64,000 nucleotides of DNA from Novosphingobium meiothermophilum (GCF_003171715.1 NZ_QGHL01000005.1:1-64000), one strand, 5' to 3'; positions 50,823 through 59,751 are shown, counted from the first letter of the stretch. The notes: a model not told the origin generated them from the sequence alone. Program-made: numbers and translations.

Positions 50823-50838
50823 ACGCCGCGTGCGGATT

Positions 50839-51711
50839 TCAGGGCGCAACCGGGCGTTCGGCCAGCATCTCGCGCACCATGTTCTGAAGGCGCGCATCGA
50901 AGCGGGCAAGCACCTGTCGGTCCTCTGCCTTGTCCCAGTGCGTGATGAGTTCGCGGCCATTGAACCAGTGCAGGGCATAACCCGGCGGATCGGCCACGAT
51001 CAGGTCGCGCCCGTCGGGCTGGTCGGGATCGATCGGTCTCAGATCGAGTGCCACCTGCGGCGCGGTTGACGGGCACGTGGCAACAAGGGTGCCCTCCCAT
51101 GCGGCCGTGATGGCCCGGTGGATGTGGCCGCAGATCAGGCCGACGATGTTGCCGCGCCCGCGCAGGCAGGCTGCCAACCGCTCGACCCAGGGCTCGGCCG
51201 GATCGGTGTTCATCCAGGCTATGCCCACCTCCATCGGTGGGTGGTGCAGCACGATCAGGGTGAGCGCATCGGGCGCCTCCTCAAGCCGCGCCCTGAGCCA
51301 GGCGGCGCGCGCTTCGCAGAAGGCCCCGCCGTGGCGCCCTTCCTCCAGCGTGTCGAGCACGATGATCCGCAGCGGCGGAGCATCGATCACATATTGCAGA
51401 AACCCCTCGGCAAAGGCCGCTTCGGGAAAGACCTGCGCGAAAGGTGCGCGCGCATCATGGTTGCCCAGCGCGTAGTGCACGGGAAACGGGATAACCGAAA
51501 ACGCCTCGCGCAGCCGCTCGTAGCTTTCCCGGTCGCCGCGATCGATGAGGTCGCCGGTGGCAATGAGCAGATCAGGCCGGGGTTGCAGGCAGGCCAGTTC
51601 CTCAAGCACCCGGTCAAGCCGCTGGCGGTTGAACTCGCCGGGGCAATCCGGCTCGAACCCCAGATGAATGTCCGTGACCTGTGCGATGAGGAGCGTGCGG
51701 GGCTGCATCAT
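50839..51711 (-). CDS. CpdA/Icc-type metallophosphoesterase
   Basis: 290 residues, class III cyclic phosphodiesterase family. Metal-binding blocks are complete: TDIHLG, GDLIDRGD, GNHDAR, LHHPP and GHIHRA. The closest functional types are CpdA (cAMP phosphodiesterase), Rv0805 and GpdQ, so cyclic nucleotide or glycerophosphodiester hydrolysis is likely. It is the last gene of the leftward redox cluster, only 17 bases after the decaheme gene. Since the first gene of that cluster carries two cyclic-nucleotide-binding domains, a role in removing the signal is an attractive inference. ATG 51711 is followed at once by a second ATG. Confidence 0.87.
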   Translation of the reverse strand: MMQPRTLLIAQVTDIHLGFEPDCPGEFNRQRLDRVLEELACLQPRPDLLIATGDLIDRGDRESYERLREAFSVIPFPVHYALGNHDARAPFAQVFPEAAFAEGFLQYVIDAPPLRIIVLDTLEEGRHGGAFCEARAAWLRARLEEAPDALTLIVLHHPPMEVGIAWMNTDPAEPWVERLAACLRGRGNIVGLICGHIHRAITAAWEGTLVATCPSTAPQVALDLRPIDPDQPDGRDLIVADPPGYALHWFNGRELITHWDKAEDRQVLARFDARLQNMVREMLAERPVAP

Positions 51712-51728
51712 CGTTCCGCGCCCCTCCC

Positions 51729-53627
51729 TCAATGCAGTTTCATCGTCAGGCGCGGATGCCCGGCGATGGCAAGGTTCGCGCCCGCAGGCGCGTTCGTGTC
51801 CTGCTTGGGGCGCTTGCCCTTGGGCAGCCACGGCGCATCATCGTCCATGTGATAGGAATGACACATCGCGCAGGAGGATTCGACCGGGTCTTTCACCGCA
51901 ATGCCCGCAAGTCTGGCGCCTTCACCGCCGACATGGCAGGTGCGGCAGCCGCCCTTGCCGTCGATCCCCGGCACCAGAACGTCGCTGGCCTTCATCGATG
52001 TGGCGGCGGAGGCATGGCAATAGGTGCAATCGGTTTTCCTGTGGGCCTTGTGATCGAACCACCCCTTGCGGAAATAGCGCTCGTTCTGCGCCACCGGCTG
52101 GATGAGGTAGCCCCCGGTCGCTGCGGTTCCACCGCGCGTCACCACGTGGCAATCATGGCACATCCCGCCTTTGGAAAAGGCCCTGTCGATGGCCTGCCCG
52201 GCACTGGCCGGATGGAACCGCACGGCGCGCGCATAATCGGCCGCGCTTGCGGCAAGCGCGGCATCGCCCGGCACCCGCCGCGCCATGCCTGAGAGGTTTG
52301 CGGGCCGCACCGGTGCAGTGTCGCGGTAGAACGCGCGCAGATCGGCCACGACCAGTTCCGGCTCGCCATGGCGAAGCGTGCGCACCGTGCCGCCGATCCG
52401 CTCGAAGCCGAGCGCGTGGCACGACTGGCACGCCTGTTCCATCTTCACCGGCTGGAAGCGCACCCCCGCGCTGTCGGGCCGGTGGCAATCGGCGCATTGC
52501 AGGCTGTCGGCGCCCGCGAAGCGGCCTGGCATACGGCGCACCATCTGGGCAATGCCGTTGGTCTTCGAAAGGTGCTGGCCGTGGGTGAACTTGAGGCCGT
52601 TGTCCTCTTGCAGGTTCTTGCTCCACGCGGTGCGACGCAGCACGGGTTTGCCGCGTTCCACCCCCGCGACGAGCGCGGGTCTGAACTGCGGGTGGGCCGT
52701 TCCGAAATCGGCGGCATCGGCGATCTTCGTATCGGGCAAGCGCGCCTTCATCCCATCGTGGCAATCAGCACAGAACTGTTGCCGGGTGGCAGGCATAGCA
52801 CCCGCGCCTTCGTGCTCGGTGTGACAATCGACACAGCGCCCGGTCGGCCGGTTGAATGCACCCGCCACCGCGCGCTGCACTGCGGCCATGCCGGAAGGTT
52901 CGCCTCGTGCCTGCATCAGCCGTGCCTTGTCGGCGACATGATCGTGCGCGTCCTTGCCGTGACAGGTCAGGCAGGCGTTGTCGGTCACGGCCACGAAGGC
53001 CTGCGTGTGGCACGACTGGCAATTCTGGCCGAGAGCCTTGTGCGAAAGGCTCAAGGGACCGGAAGACCAGGTCTGGTCGGCATGGAAACCCTGCGGACGG
53101 CGCGCATCGGCCTTCATCGCCAACGGCTTGTAGGTGGCATAGCTGTAGATTGGCAGGGCAAGAAAGGCGAACAGCACCAGCAGGGCAAAGCCCCAGGCCG
53201 ATATGCGCTTGCCGGGCAGAAGGCCCCTCAGCGAATAGGCATCGGCCAGATCCCTGTCCTCTGCGCTGTCCGAGAGGGCTTCCACCCGCCGCACCGCCAG
53301 CACCGGGGTCTTCCCGTCGTCGGCCAGCGAAATGGCGATCCTGTGCCCCCCCAGTGCCAGTTCGCCGCCCACCGCCGGGTCGATCTCGGCGCGCAGGGTG
53401 CTGCGTCCGTCTGCCGTGAAGGGCTGCTCGGTGGCCGCGGTGATGACAAGCCTGCCATTCTGCGCAAGCGCGATCCGCGCGTGGACCGGGTTCACCGCAA
53501 GATCGGGCAGGTGCACCGCACATGCCGTATCGCGCCCCACGGTCAGTTCGCGGATGTTGTAGCTTGCGGACCGGACGATCTCCTCGCCGCTGGATTTGAG
53601 CGCGATCTGGCGGACAATGAAGCTCAT
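51729..53627 (-). CDS. FHA-like domain fused by one membrane helix to a decaheme cytochrome c domain
   Basis: 632 residues. The N-terminal about 110 residues look like an FHA domain: ELTVGRDTACAVHLPDLAVN then PVHARI. The usual phosphothreonine-binding Ser is replaced by Asn (VNPVHA). One TM helix spans about 143-165, so FHA faces the cytoplasm. The periplasmic part has ten CxxCH heme sites, beginning at residues 203, 219, 265, 286, 378, 400, 490, 534, 561 and 586. Spare histidines (such as SLSHKALG, KFTHGQHLS, FDHKAHR) can be distal ligands. It probably stores or relays electrons received from the cytochrome b encoded just upstream (7-base gap). Confidence 0.85.
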   Translation of the reverse strand: MSFIVRQIALKSSGEEIVRSASYNIRELTVGRDTACAVHLPDLAVNPVHARIALAQNGRLVITAATEQPFTADGRSTLRAEIDPAVGGELALGGHRIAISLADDGKTPVLAVRRVEALSDSAEDRDLADAYSLRGLLPGKRISAWGFALLVLFAFLALPIYSYATYKPLAMKADARRPQGFHADQTWSSGPLSLSHKALGQNCQSCHTQAFVAVTDNACLTCHGKDAHDHVADKARLMQARGEPSGMAAVQRAVAGAFNRPTGRCVDCHTEHEGAGAMPATRQQFCADCHDGMKARLPDTKIADAADFGTAHPQFRPALVAGVERGKPVLRRTAWSKNLQEDNGLKFTHGQHLSKTNGIAQMVRRMPGRFAGADSLQCADCHRPDSAGVRFQPVKMEQACQSCHALGFERIGGTVRTLRHGEPELVVADLRAFYRDTAPVRPANLSGMARRVPGDAALAASAADYARAVRFHPASAGQAIDRAFSKGGMCHDCHVVTRGGTAATGGYLIQPVAQNERYFRKGWFDHKAHRKTDCTYCHASAATSMKASDVLVPGIDGKGGCRTCHVGGEGARLAGIAVKDPVESSCAMCHSYHMDDDAPWLPKGKRPKQDTNAPAGANLAIAGHPRLTMKLH

Positions 53628-53634
53628 CTCTCGC

Positions 53635-54582
53635 TCACCAGTAGAAAAAGACACTGACGACATGCGCGCAAAGCGCGGCAATCAGCGCGAAAGTGACGGG
53701 GACGTGAACATAGAGCCAGCCCTGCAACCACGCCTTGAGCTTGAGATGCTGGCGCAGCCGGTCGAGCATGGCATCCTTGCGCGCCAGCAGGGCATCGATC
53801 CGGCCGAGCAGGTCATCCTTGGTGCGCTGGCGCGCGGCGCGCAGGGCGCGCAGGTCCATCATCGCGCGGTGGGTGGCGCAGTCCGGATAGCGCCCGGTCA
53901 TCCGGTTCCACAGGCTTCCGCCGAAGGGATTCTGTTCAAGGCTCTGCCCCACCAGCGCAGCGGCCTGCGGATCGAGCGGCTGCGCGGCTTCGTGGATCTG
54001 GCGGTCGATCGAACGCAGCGCTTCCACCATCTGCCTTTCGGTGATCGCGCCTTCCGCATCATAGCGGTTGGCAGACAGCGCGCGCGGCAGCGTGGCATAG
54101 ACCCAGATGCCGAATACGCCCGATGCCACCACGATCAGCATCAGCGCCCATGCCAGCGTGTGCACGTTCCAGCCGAAGTGAAAGCCCGAATGGAGCGTCC
54201 CGATCACCGTGACGCAAAGACCCAGATAGACATGCGCCGAAGTCCAGCCCTTGAGGCTCCACCGCCCCGGCGTGATCGCCCGCTTGCGCACGCCCAGCAT
54301 TGTCAGCCACAGGATCAGCAGCGCGCCGATGGTGCCCAGCGCATAGCCCAGCCAGCTTGATCCGAAGTGCGTGCCGGGCAGGGGCACGAAGATGTAAAGC
54401 GCCGTCAGCCCCAGCGCGAGCGCGCCCGAAAGCTTGGCCCAGAACATGCGCCGATGGGTGAGGAACCCTTCGTGCGTGCTGCGCCGTTCGCGGCTGGCGC
54501 CGGTCTTGCGCGCGGCCGCCGATGGCGCTGCGGGCGAGGCGGGTGAAGGTGCGGTGGCTGGCGGTTTGACAGAACTCGCCAT
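53635..54582 (-). CDS. Cytochrome b561-like membrane protein
   Basis: 315 residues. After an Ala/Pro-rich cytoplasmic start, TM helices are at about 49-67, 77-97, 114-135, 139-162 and 288-313. Candidate heme-b histidines lie in SAHVYLGL (His117), GTLHSGFHFG (His131, His135), NVHTLAW (His141), LYVHVPV (His293) and LCAHVV (His307). A charged helical region (about 175-285) lies between TM4 and TM5. It is placed to carry electrons from the ferredoxin part of the upstream fusion to the downstream decaheme protein. The gap to the upstream stop is 3 bases and to the next start 7, so the three are one operon. Confidence 0.83.
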   Translation of the reverse strand: MASSVKPPATAPSPASPAAPSAAARKTGASRERRSTHEGFLTHRRMFWAKLSGALALGLTALYIFVPLPGTHFGSSWLGYALGTIGALLILWLTMLGVRKRAITPGRWSLKGWTSAHVYLGLCVTVIGTLHSGFHFGWNVHTLAWALMLIVVASGVFGIWVYATLPRALSANRYDAEGAITERQMVEALRSIDRQIHEAAQPLDPQAAALVGQSLEQNPFGGSLWNRMTGRYPDCATHRAMMDLRALRAARQRTKDDLLGRIDALLARKDAMLDRLRQHLKLKAWLQGWLYVHVPVTFALIAALCAHVVSVFFYW

Positions 54583-54585
54583 GGT

Positions 54586-57162
54586 TCAGGCCCCCTCGCG
54601 TTCAAGCCGGGCCACGGTCAGGAACTCGTCGGGCGAGACGCGGATCGCCGCCCCTGTCGGGCAGGCACGCACGCAGCTTGGCCCGCCCTCGATCCCGGAA
54701 CACATGTCGCACTTTATCGCCTTCTTGCGGTCAAGCGCTTCGTCCACCGCCGGATCGCCGGTATATTTCGTATGCTTCTTCGACCATGTGCGCGAAGGCT
54801 CGCCCGGCCCCGGCCCGGCGCCGAACAGCAGCCAGGACAGCAGCGAGGGTTTGCGGGGTGGCACCTTGTCCATGCGGATCACGCCATAGGGGCAGTTGCG
54901 CTGGCAGTTGCCGCAGCCGATGCAGGTATCGTTGATCCTCACTTCGCCGTCCGGGCCGCGCTGGATCGCATTGGGCGGGCAATCGGCCATGCAGTGCGGA
55001 TGCTCGCAGTGCCGACACGATGTGGGAACGTGCAGATGCGCAAAGCTCTTTCCGGCCTCGCGGTCCAGCCGCGACAGGCCATCGTGCGTATCGGCGCAGG
55101 CTTTCTCGCAGTTGTCACAGCCCACGCAGAGCCGCTCGTCGATCAGCAGAACGTCGGTCGCCTCGCCCAGCCCTTGCGAGACGAGGAACTTGGCCTGCTC
55201 GGAATAGAGATCGACCACGCCGGAGAAGGTGTCCTTCTTCGTCTCGATGAAGGCGTTGGTGGCGCGGCGCACCTCCATGTCCTTGCGCGCGCGGTCCAGC
55301 AGGGCGGGCTTGGCCGCCAGAACGCGGCGGAACGCCTTGCCATCGATGCGGATGACCTCGCTCTTGATCGCGGCGCGCACCGTGGCCGTGCGCGGCCCGC
55401 CATCGATCACCGCCATTTCCCCGACATAGGATCCTGCGGGAAGATAGGACAGGAACACGGGCTTGCCGCCAACCTGCTTCTCCACGATCATCGATCCGAC
55501 ACGGATGACATAGACGAACCGATCCTCATCGCCTTCGGTGATGATCGCCTCGCCCGCGCGGACCTGCATGATCGTCGAGGTTTCCACCACTTCGGCAATG
55601 TCTGCCGGGGTCAGGCCCGAACCGAACATCTGGAGGATCTGGCGCTCGGTGGATATACGCTCGATCGCGCGCCTTGCGGTCGGCACCTGGCTTTGCAGCT
55701 TGAGCGCGGCATTGCGGCTGATCTCGATGCACACGGTGTCCTCGGCAGCCACCACCGTTGCCCCGCGCTTGCGCCCGGAAATGAGACCCACCTCGCCGAA
55801 GATCGAACCGGCAGGAATCGGCACCACCTTCAAGGGATCCTGCGGATCGACCCGCACATGCACGCTGCCCGATGCAATGGCGAAGAGCGAGGAGCCGGGA
55901 TCGTTCTTCTCGAAGATCACCTCGCCGGCACGATAGGCGCGCATTTCGGAATCGAGCATGAACTCGCGCAGTTGCAGCGTCGTCATCCCTTCGAGGATGC
56001 TGACATTGTCGCGCAGGAACGCCAGCCATTCGTCCACCGTCCGCCCGCCAGCCAGCCCGGCGAACTTTGCCTCCAGCAGCGGCTCGTCGGCGGGCTTCAG
56101 GCCGGTGTTGCCGTTGATGAACTCGACGACATCATAACCCTGGTTCATACAGTGCTTGATGAGCGGATAGCCCGCCAGCGCACCGATCACGAAGATGCCC
56201 GGCGCGCTCGATTCGAACTGCGGCGAAAGCGTGGGGAAGGCCAGCCGGTCAGCGCTGGCAAACTCGATGCCGCACCCTTCGACAAAGGCGCGCGGCGGGG
56301 CCGAGCCGATCCGCGCGATGATCCGGTCGCAGCGGATGCGCTCCTCGCCGTCGCGGGTGGACAGCGTGACCCAGCCCGGCTCGATCGCCTTGACCTCGGT
56401 CTCGTAGCGGATGGTCAGTCTGCCCGCCGCATCATCCTCGATCAGCGCCTTGGCGTTCGGCTCCTTGGCGGTGGAGAAACTCTCGCGCACATTGGCCGAC
56501 TTGGGATTGCGGTTGAGAATGGTGACGACATTGCCCTGTGCCGGATCTTCAACCAGCCCGCGCGCGTTCTCGATGCCGGCATCGCCCGTGCCGATGACGA
56601 CGACATGCTCGTCCAGCACGGCATAGGGATCGTCAAGCTGATAGGTGACATGCGGCAGATCGCCGCCCGGCGCACGCACCCGGTTGGGATTGCCCTGCGT
56701 GCCGATGGCAAGGATCACGTTCTCGGCCAGCACTGTCTCGCCGCTGGCAAGGGTGATGGCATAGGGCGGGGCGTGGCGCTGCAGTTCGGTGGTGGTGGCC
56801 GAACCATCGCGGGCGCGGCTGACGATCTTCTGCACCGATCCGGCAATGGGCGCGCCCGTGCCCTGAATAGCCCTCACTTCGGCGTTGTATTTCACGTTCA
56901 CGCCCAGTTCTGCGGTGCGTGCATTCCAGCGGGCGAGGATCTCCTCCTTCCTGCCCGCATCGAACTCCTGGTCCGAACGAAGGACAAGCTGCGACGGCGT
57001 TGCCATCACGTGCTTGCCCTTCTGGTATTTGAAGATCGTGTCCGAGAGGTGATCGGTCTTTTCAAGCAGCACATGGCTCATGCCAAGTCGGGCCGCACGG
57101 CTTGCCGCGCTCATGCCTGCGGGGCCTGAACCGATGATCGCAACCTTGAAAATCTCGCCCAC
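54586..57162 (-). CDS. Fusion of NAD(P)/FAD oxidoreductase, two cyclic-nucleotide-binding domains and a 4x[4Fe-4S] ferredoxin
   Basis: 858 residues. Part 1 (about 1-350) is a thioredoxin-reductase-like flavoprotein with GSGPAG (11-16) for FAD and GTGDAG (191-196) for NAD(P), but without the CxxC redox pair of true thioredoxin reductases. Two cNMP-binding domains follow at about 395-495 and 515-620. The second has the phosphate-binding cassette VGEMAVIDGGPRTATV, a near-ideal cAMP/cGMP pocket; the first (FGEVGLISGRKRGATV) is looser. Part 3 (about 675-840) has 16 cysteines in four groups starting at residues 679, 716, 747 and 818, as in DmsB/NrfC-type ferredoxins. There is no signal peptide. It heads the operon and probably feeds electrons to the cytochrome b. 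Confidence 0.9.
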   Translation of the reverse strand: MGEIFKVAIIGSGPAGMSAASRAARLGMSHVLLEKTDHLSDTIFKYQKGKHVMATPSQLVLRSDQEFDAGRKEEILARWNARTAELGVNVKYNAEVRAIQGTGAPIAGSVQKIVSRARDGSATTTELQRHAPPYAITLASGETVLAENVILAIGTQGNPNRVRAPGGDLPHVTYQLDDPYAVLDEHVVVIGTGDAGIENARGLVEDPAQGNVVTILNRNPKSANVRESFSTAKEPNAKALIEDDAAGRLTIRYETEVKAIEPGWVTLSTRDGEERIRCDRIIARIGSAPPRAFVEGCGIEFASADRLAFPTLSPQFESSAPGIFVIGALAGYPLIKHCMNQGYDVVEFINGNTGLKPADEPLLEAKFAGLAGGRTVDEWLAFLRDNVSILEGMTTLQLREFMLDSEMRAYRAGEVIFEKNDPGSSLFAIASGSVHVRVDPQDPLKVVPIPAGSIFGEVGLISGRKRGATVVAAEDTVCIEISRNAALKLQSQVPTARRAIERISTERQILQMFGSGLTPADIAEVVETSTIMQVRAGEAIITEGDEDRFVYVIRVGSMIVEKQVGGKPVFLSYLPAGSYVGEMAVIDGGPRTATVRAAIKSEVIRIDGKAFRRVLAAKPALLDRARKDMEVRRATNAFIETKKDTFSGVVDLYSEQAKFLVSQGLGEATDVLLIDERLCVGCDNCEKACADTHDGLSRLDREAGKSFAHLHVPTSCRHCEHPHCMADCPPNAIQRGPDGEVRINDTCIGCGNCQRNCPYGVIRMDKVPPRKPSLLSWLLFGAGPGPGEPSRTWSKKHTKYTGDPAVDEALDRKKAIKCDMCSGIEGGPSCVRACPTGAAIRVSPDEFLTVARLEREGA

Positions 57163-57467
57163 CGGCTCGCGCCCCCCGCATCGCCAATCGGCGGCGCCCG
57201 TATCTGCGCCTGCCCGTTACCCCTACCGATTTGCGACCCCGGTGGACGACTTTAACCGATGCAGCGCGCATTGCCAGAAGCAAAATGTCGGCAGGCAGTC
57301 GGGACCGTGCGCCATGGTGAGGCTTGCGCAATGAGGCTTGAACAGGGCGCCTGACAGGATGGCTTGCGCCGCACCTGTCCGGCACGATATGCGCGAAGGC
57401 CACGGGTTTGCCCCTGCCGTCGGAACGGGCAGGCCATCATCCCGACAAGCCGATGCCGGAGTAAGCA
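57163..57467. other. Divergent control region of the redox cluster and the TPR gene
   Basis: 305 bp without a gene. It must contain the leftward promoter of the redox operon and the rightward promoter of the TPR gene. No FNR box or clean sigma-54 site was found. A CCTGCC...GGCAGG inverted repeat (57413-57433) lies 35 bases before the TPR start. Nothing else is distinctive. Confidence 0.5.
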
Positions 57468-58475
57468 ATGACCGAGCCACAGCCCCCCACCGACCTGCGC
57501 GACACGGGGCGCAATACTGGACGCAATCCTTCGCGTTTCGGCCGGATCGGGCTGATTGCGGCCGCGCTGATCGCGCTGGGCGCAGGCGGCATTGCCATGA
57601 TGCGCGGCCCCGACACGCCACCGCCCCCGGCCGAGCCGCCTCCCGCCGCACCAAGCCAGCAGCCTTCGGTCGATGAGGTGATCGCAAAGCTGGAGAGCCG
57701 GCTCGCGGAAAAGCCCGATGATGCCGAAGGCTGGCGGATGCTCGGCTGGTCATACTTCCAGACGGAGCGCTATGCCGAGGCGGCGACCGCGCTCAGGCAG
57801 GCCACCAAGCTTGATCCCGAAAACGCCCAGACCTGGTCCTTCCTTGGCGAAGCGCTTGTCCTTGCCAGCAGCGAGACCGGCAGGATGCCGCGCGATGCCA
57901 AGGCCGCCTTCGACAAGGCGATAAGGCTTGATCCCAAGGATGCACGGGCGCGCTATTTCCAGGCCGTGGCGCTCGATCTGTCCGGGCGTCACCGGCAGGC
58001 CATCAACGCGTGGTTCAAGCTGCTGGAAGATACGCCCTCCGATGCCCCCTATGCCGAGGACGTGCGCGCGGTCATCCGCAACGTGGGCGAAAAGCACGGC
58101 ATCGAAGTGGAGAAGCGGCTGGCCGAAGTCCATTTCGCGCCTCCTGCCGGCGGCATGGTCACGGATGGCCCGCTCAAGGCGGCGGCCGGGATACCGGGGC
58201 CGACGAGCGAGCAGATGAAGGCCGCGGCAAACCTGCCCAAGGGACAGCAGGAAGCCATGATCCGCGGCATGGTCGAAGGACTTGAGGCGAAACTTGCCGC
58301 CAATCCCGCCAATGTCGATGGGTGGATCATGCTGATGCGCAGCCGGATGCAGATGGGCGAACCCAGAAAGGCCGAACAGGCCCTGCGCAATGGCCTTGGC
58401 GCGCTCAGCAATGACAGCGCGGCCGCCCGCAAGCTGCGCGAGGCCGCATCGAGCCTCGGCGTGGCAGGGGCCTGA
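57468..58475 (+). CDS. CcmI/NrfG-like TPR protein, probably for cytochrome c maturation
   Basis: 335 residues. One TM helix (about 27-46) anchors a periplasmic part. After a Pro-rich linker come TPR repeats: VDEVIAKLESRLAEKPDDAEGWRMLGWSYFQTERY is the start of the CcmI/CycH C-terminal domain, and more repeats lie at 105-180. A second CcmI-like repeat block lies near 265-325 (VEGLEAKLAANPANVDGWIML). In heme-lyase complexes such TPR proteins present apocytochrome to CcmF/H. It is divergent from the decaheme-containing operon, which supports a role in loading hemes there. No other ccm genes are in the window. Confidence 0.82.
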   Translation: MTEPQPPTDLRDTGRNTGRNPSRFGRIGLIAAALIALGAGGIAMMRGPDTPPPPAEPPPAAPSQQPSVDEVIAKLESRLAEKPDDAEGWRMLGWSYFQTERYAEAATALRQATKLDPENAQTWSFLGEALVLASSETGRMPRDAKAAFDKAIRLDPKDARARYFQAVALDLSGRHRQAINAWFKLLEDTPSDAPYAEDVRAVIRNVGEKHGIEVEKRLAEVHFAPPAGGMVTDGPLKAAAGIPGPTSEQMKAAANLPKGQQEAMIRGMVEGLEAKLAANPANVDGWIMLMRSRMQMGEPRKAEQALRNGLGALSNDSAAARKLREAASSLGVAGA

Positions 58476-58740
58476 TTCGCACACGGCAGCCGGCCGATGC
58501 CCCCCTTTTTCGGCCCCTTCGCGTTAACCGTAATGCTTGCGGGAGGGTTTTTTCATCCGCATCTGATTCAATTCGGCACAGCGCCGAAGATGCGGGTTCA
58601 GCGCTCTTTTCTGTCTCGTTCTGAATCACTTCGGTCGCGGATTGATTCATTCCCGCGCACGTCAGTGGTTAACGCAAGGAAATGGACCTCCTGTCTTTAC
58701 AGGAAATTAACCTTTCATGTTCATTCCTCCTATGGTTAAT
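58474..58740 (+). promoter_or_regulatory. ctrA control region with four GANTC sites and CtrA half-sites
   Basis: The 343-bp gap 58476-58818 (with one site just overlapping the upstream stop) contains GANTC at 58474, 58565, 58623 and 58644, the recognition site of the CcrM methylase. TTAA-type CtrA half-sites are at 58524, 58669, 58707 and 58736; the last is a perfect TTAACCAT on the minus strand (58732-58739). An inverted repeat TCCTGT-cttt-ACAGGA lies at 58689-58704. In Caulobacter, GANTC methylation and CtrA both control ctrA, so the same logic is likely. Confidence 0.6.
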
Positions 58741-58818
58741 GGCGCAAGGTCCGGGGTTTTGCCGGGCCAATTGCCAAGGGGACCCTCAAGGGGGATCAGG
58801 CAAGCAAGGGGCGGTTCA

Positions 58819-59520
58819 ATGCGGGTACTGCTGATCGAGGACGAACCCACCACGGCCAAGGCGATCGAGCTCATGCTCACGGCCGAAGGGTTCAACGTCT
58901 ATTCCACCGATCTTGGCGAAGAAGGCCTCGATCTGGGCAAGCTCTACGATTACGACATCATCCTGCTGGACCTGAACCTGCCGGACATGCACGGCTACGA
59001 TGTGCTCAAGAAGCTGCGCGTCGCCAAGGTGCAGACCCCGGTCCTCATCCTTTCCGGCATTTCGGAAATGGATTCCAAGGTCCGTTCCTTCGGCTTCGGC
59101 GCCGACGATTACGTGACCAAGCCGTTCCACCGCGAGGAACTGATCGCCCGCATCCACGCCGTGGTGCGCCGGTCCAAGGGCCATTCGCAATCGGTCATCC
59201 GCACAGGCAAGCTTTCGGTCAATCTCGATGCCAAGACGGTCGAGGTCGACAATGCCCGCGTCCACCTGACGGGCAAGGAATACGCGATGCTTGAGCTGCT
59301 GTCGCTGCGCAAGGGCACCACGCTGACCAAGGAAATGTTCCTCAACCACCTTTACGGCGGAATGGACGAGCCGGAACTCAAGATCATCGACGTGTTCATC
59401 TGCAAGCTGCGCAAGAAGCTGGCCCATGCCTGCGGCGGCGAGAACTACATCGAAACCGTATGGGGCCGCGGCTACGTGCTGCGTGATCCCGAAGACATCA
59501 GCGCTACCGAAGCCGCCTGA
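58819..59520 (+). CDS. ctrA: Cell-cycle response regulator CtrA
   Basis: 233 residues. The receiver domain has the phospho-acceptor Asp51 in [15 protein letters not shown] and the KPF lysine in [13 protein letters not shown]. The winged-helix output domain (about 125-225) has [22 protein letters not shown] and [13 protein letters not shown]. The length and sequence match alphaproteobacterial CtrA, the master regulator of cell cycle, motility and gene-transfer functions. ATG 58819 follows a GGGGCGG-containing leader. A terminator with a GAAA loop follows 29 bases after the stop. Confidence 0.97.
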   Translation: MRVLLIEDEPTTAKAIELMLTAEGFNVYSTDLGEEGLDLGKLYDYDIILLDLNLPDMHGYDVLKKLRVAKVQTPVLILSGISEMDSKVRSFGFGADDYVTKPFHREELIARIHAVVRRSKGHSQSVIRTGKLSVNLDAKTVEVDNARVHLTGKEYAMLELLSLRKGTTLTKEMFLNHLYGGMDEPELKIIDVFICKLRKKLAHACGGENYIETVWGRGYVLRDPEDISATEAA

Positions 59521-59549
59521 TCGACCCGGCGCACGGTCTTTCCCCGAAG

Positions 59550-59577
59550 CGGCCTGCCGGAAACGGCGGGCCGTTTT
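59550..59577 (+). terminator. Terminator after ctrA
   Basis: CGGCCTGCCG and CGGCGGGCCG pair over 10 positions (one G-T) with a GAAA loop, then TTTT. The following stretch to 59751 shows no gene. Confidence 0.8.
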
Positions 59578-59751
59578 GCGTTCTGGCCGGAAATCCGGCG
59601 ACATCTGCGCGACCTGCGACAGCCGTGCTTGTGCAGTCATCATCGCGTGGCGGCTACGGGGCAGAGACGCTGCACGGCATGGGCAAAAACCGAAGCACGA
59701 AGATGCTCAGGAAAGATGCCCCCGCCTCTACCCCGGCACGGCCAATCCTGC

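Noticed and set aside
57260..57276. Sigma-54-like TGGC...TGC on the minus strand before the redox operon
   Set aside because: The GG-to-GC spacing is one base too long for a -24/-12 promoter.
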